DNA of 64,000 nucleotides from positions 192,501 through 256,500 of the forward strand of contig OZ025834.1 of NCBI GenBank assembly GCA_964019425.1, in the 5' to 3' direction. The stretch's first letter is position 1; the number at the start of each line of letters is the position of its first letter. The notes under the pieces are model-generated. The model made no database searches. It was given only the letters and a program-made list of their open reading frames with translations, and was not told where the DNA came from. Of this stretch, positions 63,571 to 64,000 are shown piece by piece. The position numbers and the translations under genes are program-made. The stretch comes from Flectonema sp. DT1601. Its lineage: Eukaryota > Euglenozoa > Diplonemea > Diplonemida > Diplonemidae.

Positions 63571-64000
63571 AAGAGGAAGCTGCTGTTGTTGAGGCTGAGA
63601 AGTCGGGTTACCAAATACGTCCATAATCGAAGACGAAGGTGCAACAGATTGTTGGACTGGTGCCTGCGGTGCAAGTGCAGGAACACCACCACCACCACCA
63701 AAGATCTCATCTAAGAATCCGGTGTTTGGCTTGGCAGGCTGAGCTGAGACTGCATCTGGTTGGGCTGATGCAGAACCTGTTTGTTTTATTTTGTTTTTAA
63801 AAAAAAGGAATCCCAACCCCACTACATTCTAACCTCGATGAATAACACCAATCAAAAACATACCAAACACATCATCGAGGAATGACTGACTTGAAGCAGG
63901 TTTTGCTACGTCAACTGGCAAAGCTTCCTGCGTGGCAGGAGCAGCAGGGATTTGTTCAGAAGGTGCTGACATGGAAGAGACTGCTGATCTTGCAGCAGCA
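62972..64000 (-). CDS. AP-1 complex gamma-adaptin, hinge and ear (partial at right edge)
   Basis: Four exons are visible: 63864-64000 and beyond, 63504-63776, 63225-63418 and 62972-63145, all in phase. The last two encode the gamma-adaptin ear: NLMGRINAYQNAHLRIVIAV, VVADAVITNITQSAPIAKVQ, KPIVVKIRLSYTHG, then EEFTVSGFPSTLM. The strand order and the ...V.xFP end match AP-1 gamma. The ear binds accessory proteins in clathrin vesicle formation at the trans-Golgi. The hinge is Ala/Pro/Gln-rich with a CAG-type poly-Q and three related motifs: FLDDVFG, FLDEIFG and IMDVFG. The large trunk domain lies beyond the window. Cis acceptors are A/C-rich (AACAACAACAACAAACAG). Confidence 0.88.
63533..63575 (-). 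repeat. CTG/CAG trinucleotide repeat coding poly-Q in AP-1 gamma hinge
   Basis: About 12 uninterrupted CTG units on the plus strand code for Gln on the minus strand. It is an in-frame microsatellite in a disordered hinge and is likely variable in length. Confidence 0.85.

Noticed and set aside
63390-63714. Plus-strand poly-Ala and poly-Leu frames.
   Set aside because: They are shadows of the CTG/CAG repeat coding poly-Q in AP-1 gamma.
1-64000. CRISPR arrays, bacterial operons, riboswitches, phage or LTR elements.
   Set aside because: Introns, nuclear gene content and the lack of regularly spaced repeats or LTR pairs rule these out as far as the eye can tell.

Overview
The window is nuclear DNA of a protist. 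It is AT-rich and full of A or T homopolymer runs, many over 25 nt. Every gene I can support, about 26, lies on the minus strand, so the 64 kb reads as one unidirectional gene cluster. Almost every start codon follows a U-rich ...CAG or ...AAG acceptor by about 5-50 nt. This is the pattern of spliced-leader trans-splicing and polycistronic transcription. About a third of the genes also carry one to a few short GT-AG cis-introns (mostly 60-100 nt, donor usually GTATGT or GTATGA), which argues against a kinetoplastid. Euglenozoa, perhaps a diplonemid, is my best inference; a perkinsid or dinoflagellate relative is the main alternative. No spliced-leader gene, rRNA or tRNA was found, so the lineage is not proven.

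Left to right: a cold-shock-like protein cut by the left edge; a CCCH zinc-finger poly-Q protein; a WDR59-like GATOR2 subunit; a sugar-lactone (gulonolactone/arabinonolactone) oxidase; lipase maturation factor; an FKBP prolyl isomerase; a coiled-coil protein; a 4.8 kb gene-poor stretch; a four-transmembrane CaMKK-like kinase; a three-RRM ELAV-like protein; a RAP-domain protein; an SRPK-like kinase; an RRM protein; mitochondrial ribosomal protein bL12m; a TPPP/p25-alpha protein; a coiled-coil/PH-like protein; a helical-repeat protein; a PPPDE peptidase with a possible longin domain; an LRR protein; an ankyrin-SPRY protein; a tiny membrane protein; a mitochondrial-type protein; a ubiquitin-like protein; a large coiled-coil protein; a kinesin; a 5'-truncated LINE; an F-box/membrane protein; fragments of one or two small genes; and the hinge and ear of AP-1 gamma-adaptin, cut by the right edge.

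The genes form no metabolic pathway. They are the mixed content expected of a polycistronic cluster: cytoskeleton (kinesin, TPPP, coiled-coil proteins), trafficking (AP-1 gamma, GATOR2), RNA binding (three RRM or CCCH proteins), mitochondrial expression (bL12m, RAP) and signalling (two kinases).

The points most worth following are the contrast between U-rich leader acceptors and A/C-rich cis-intron acceptors, the tetraspan-kinase fusion, the possible longin-PPPDE fusion, a new duplicated C-terminal domain, two dispersed repeat families, and stop codons embedded in donor-like sequences. Exon boundaries were deduced by eye from splice motifs and reading phase, and have no transcript support.
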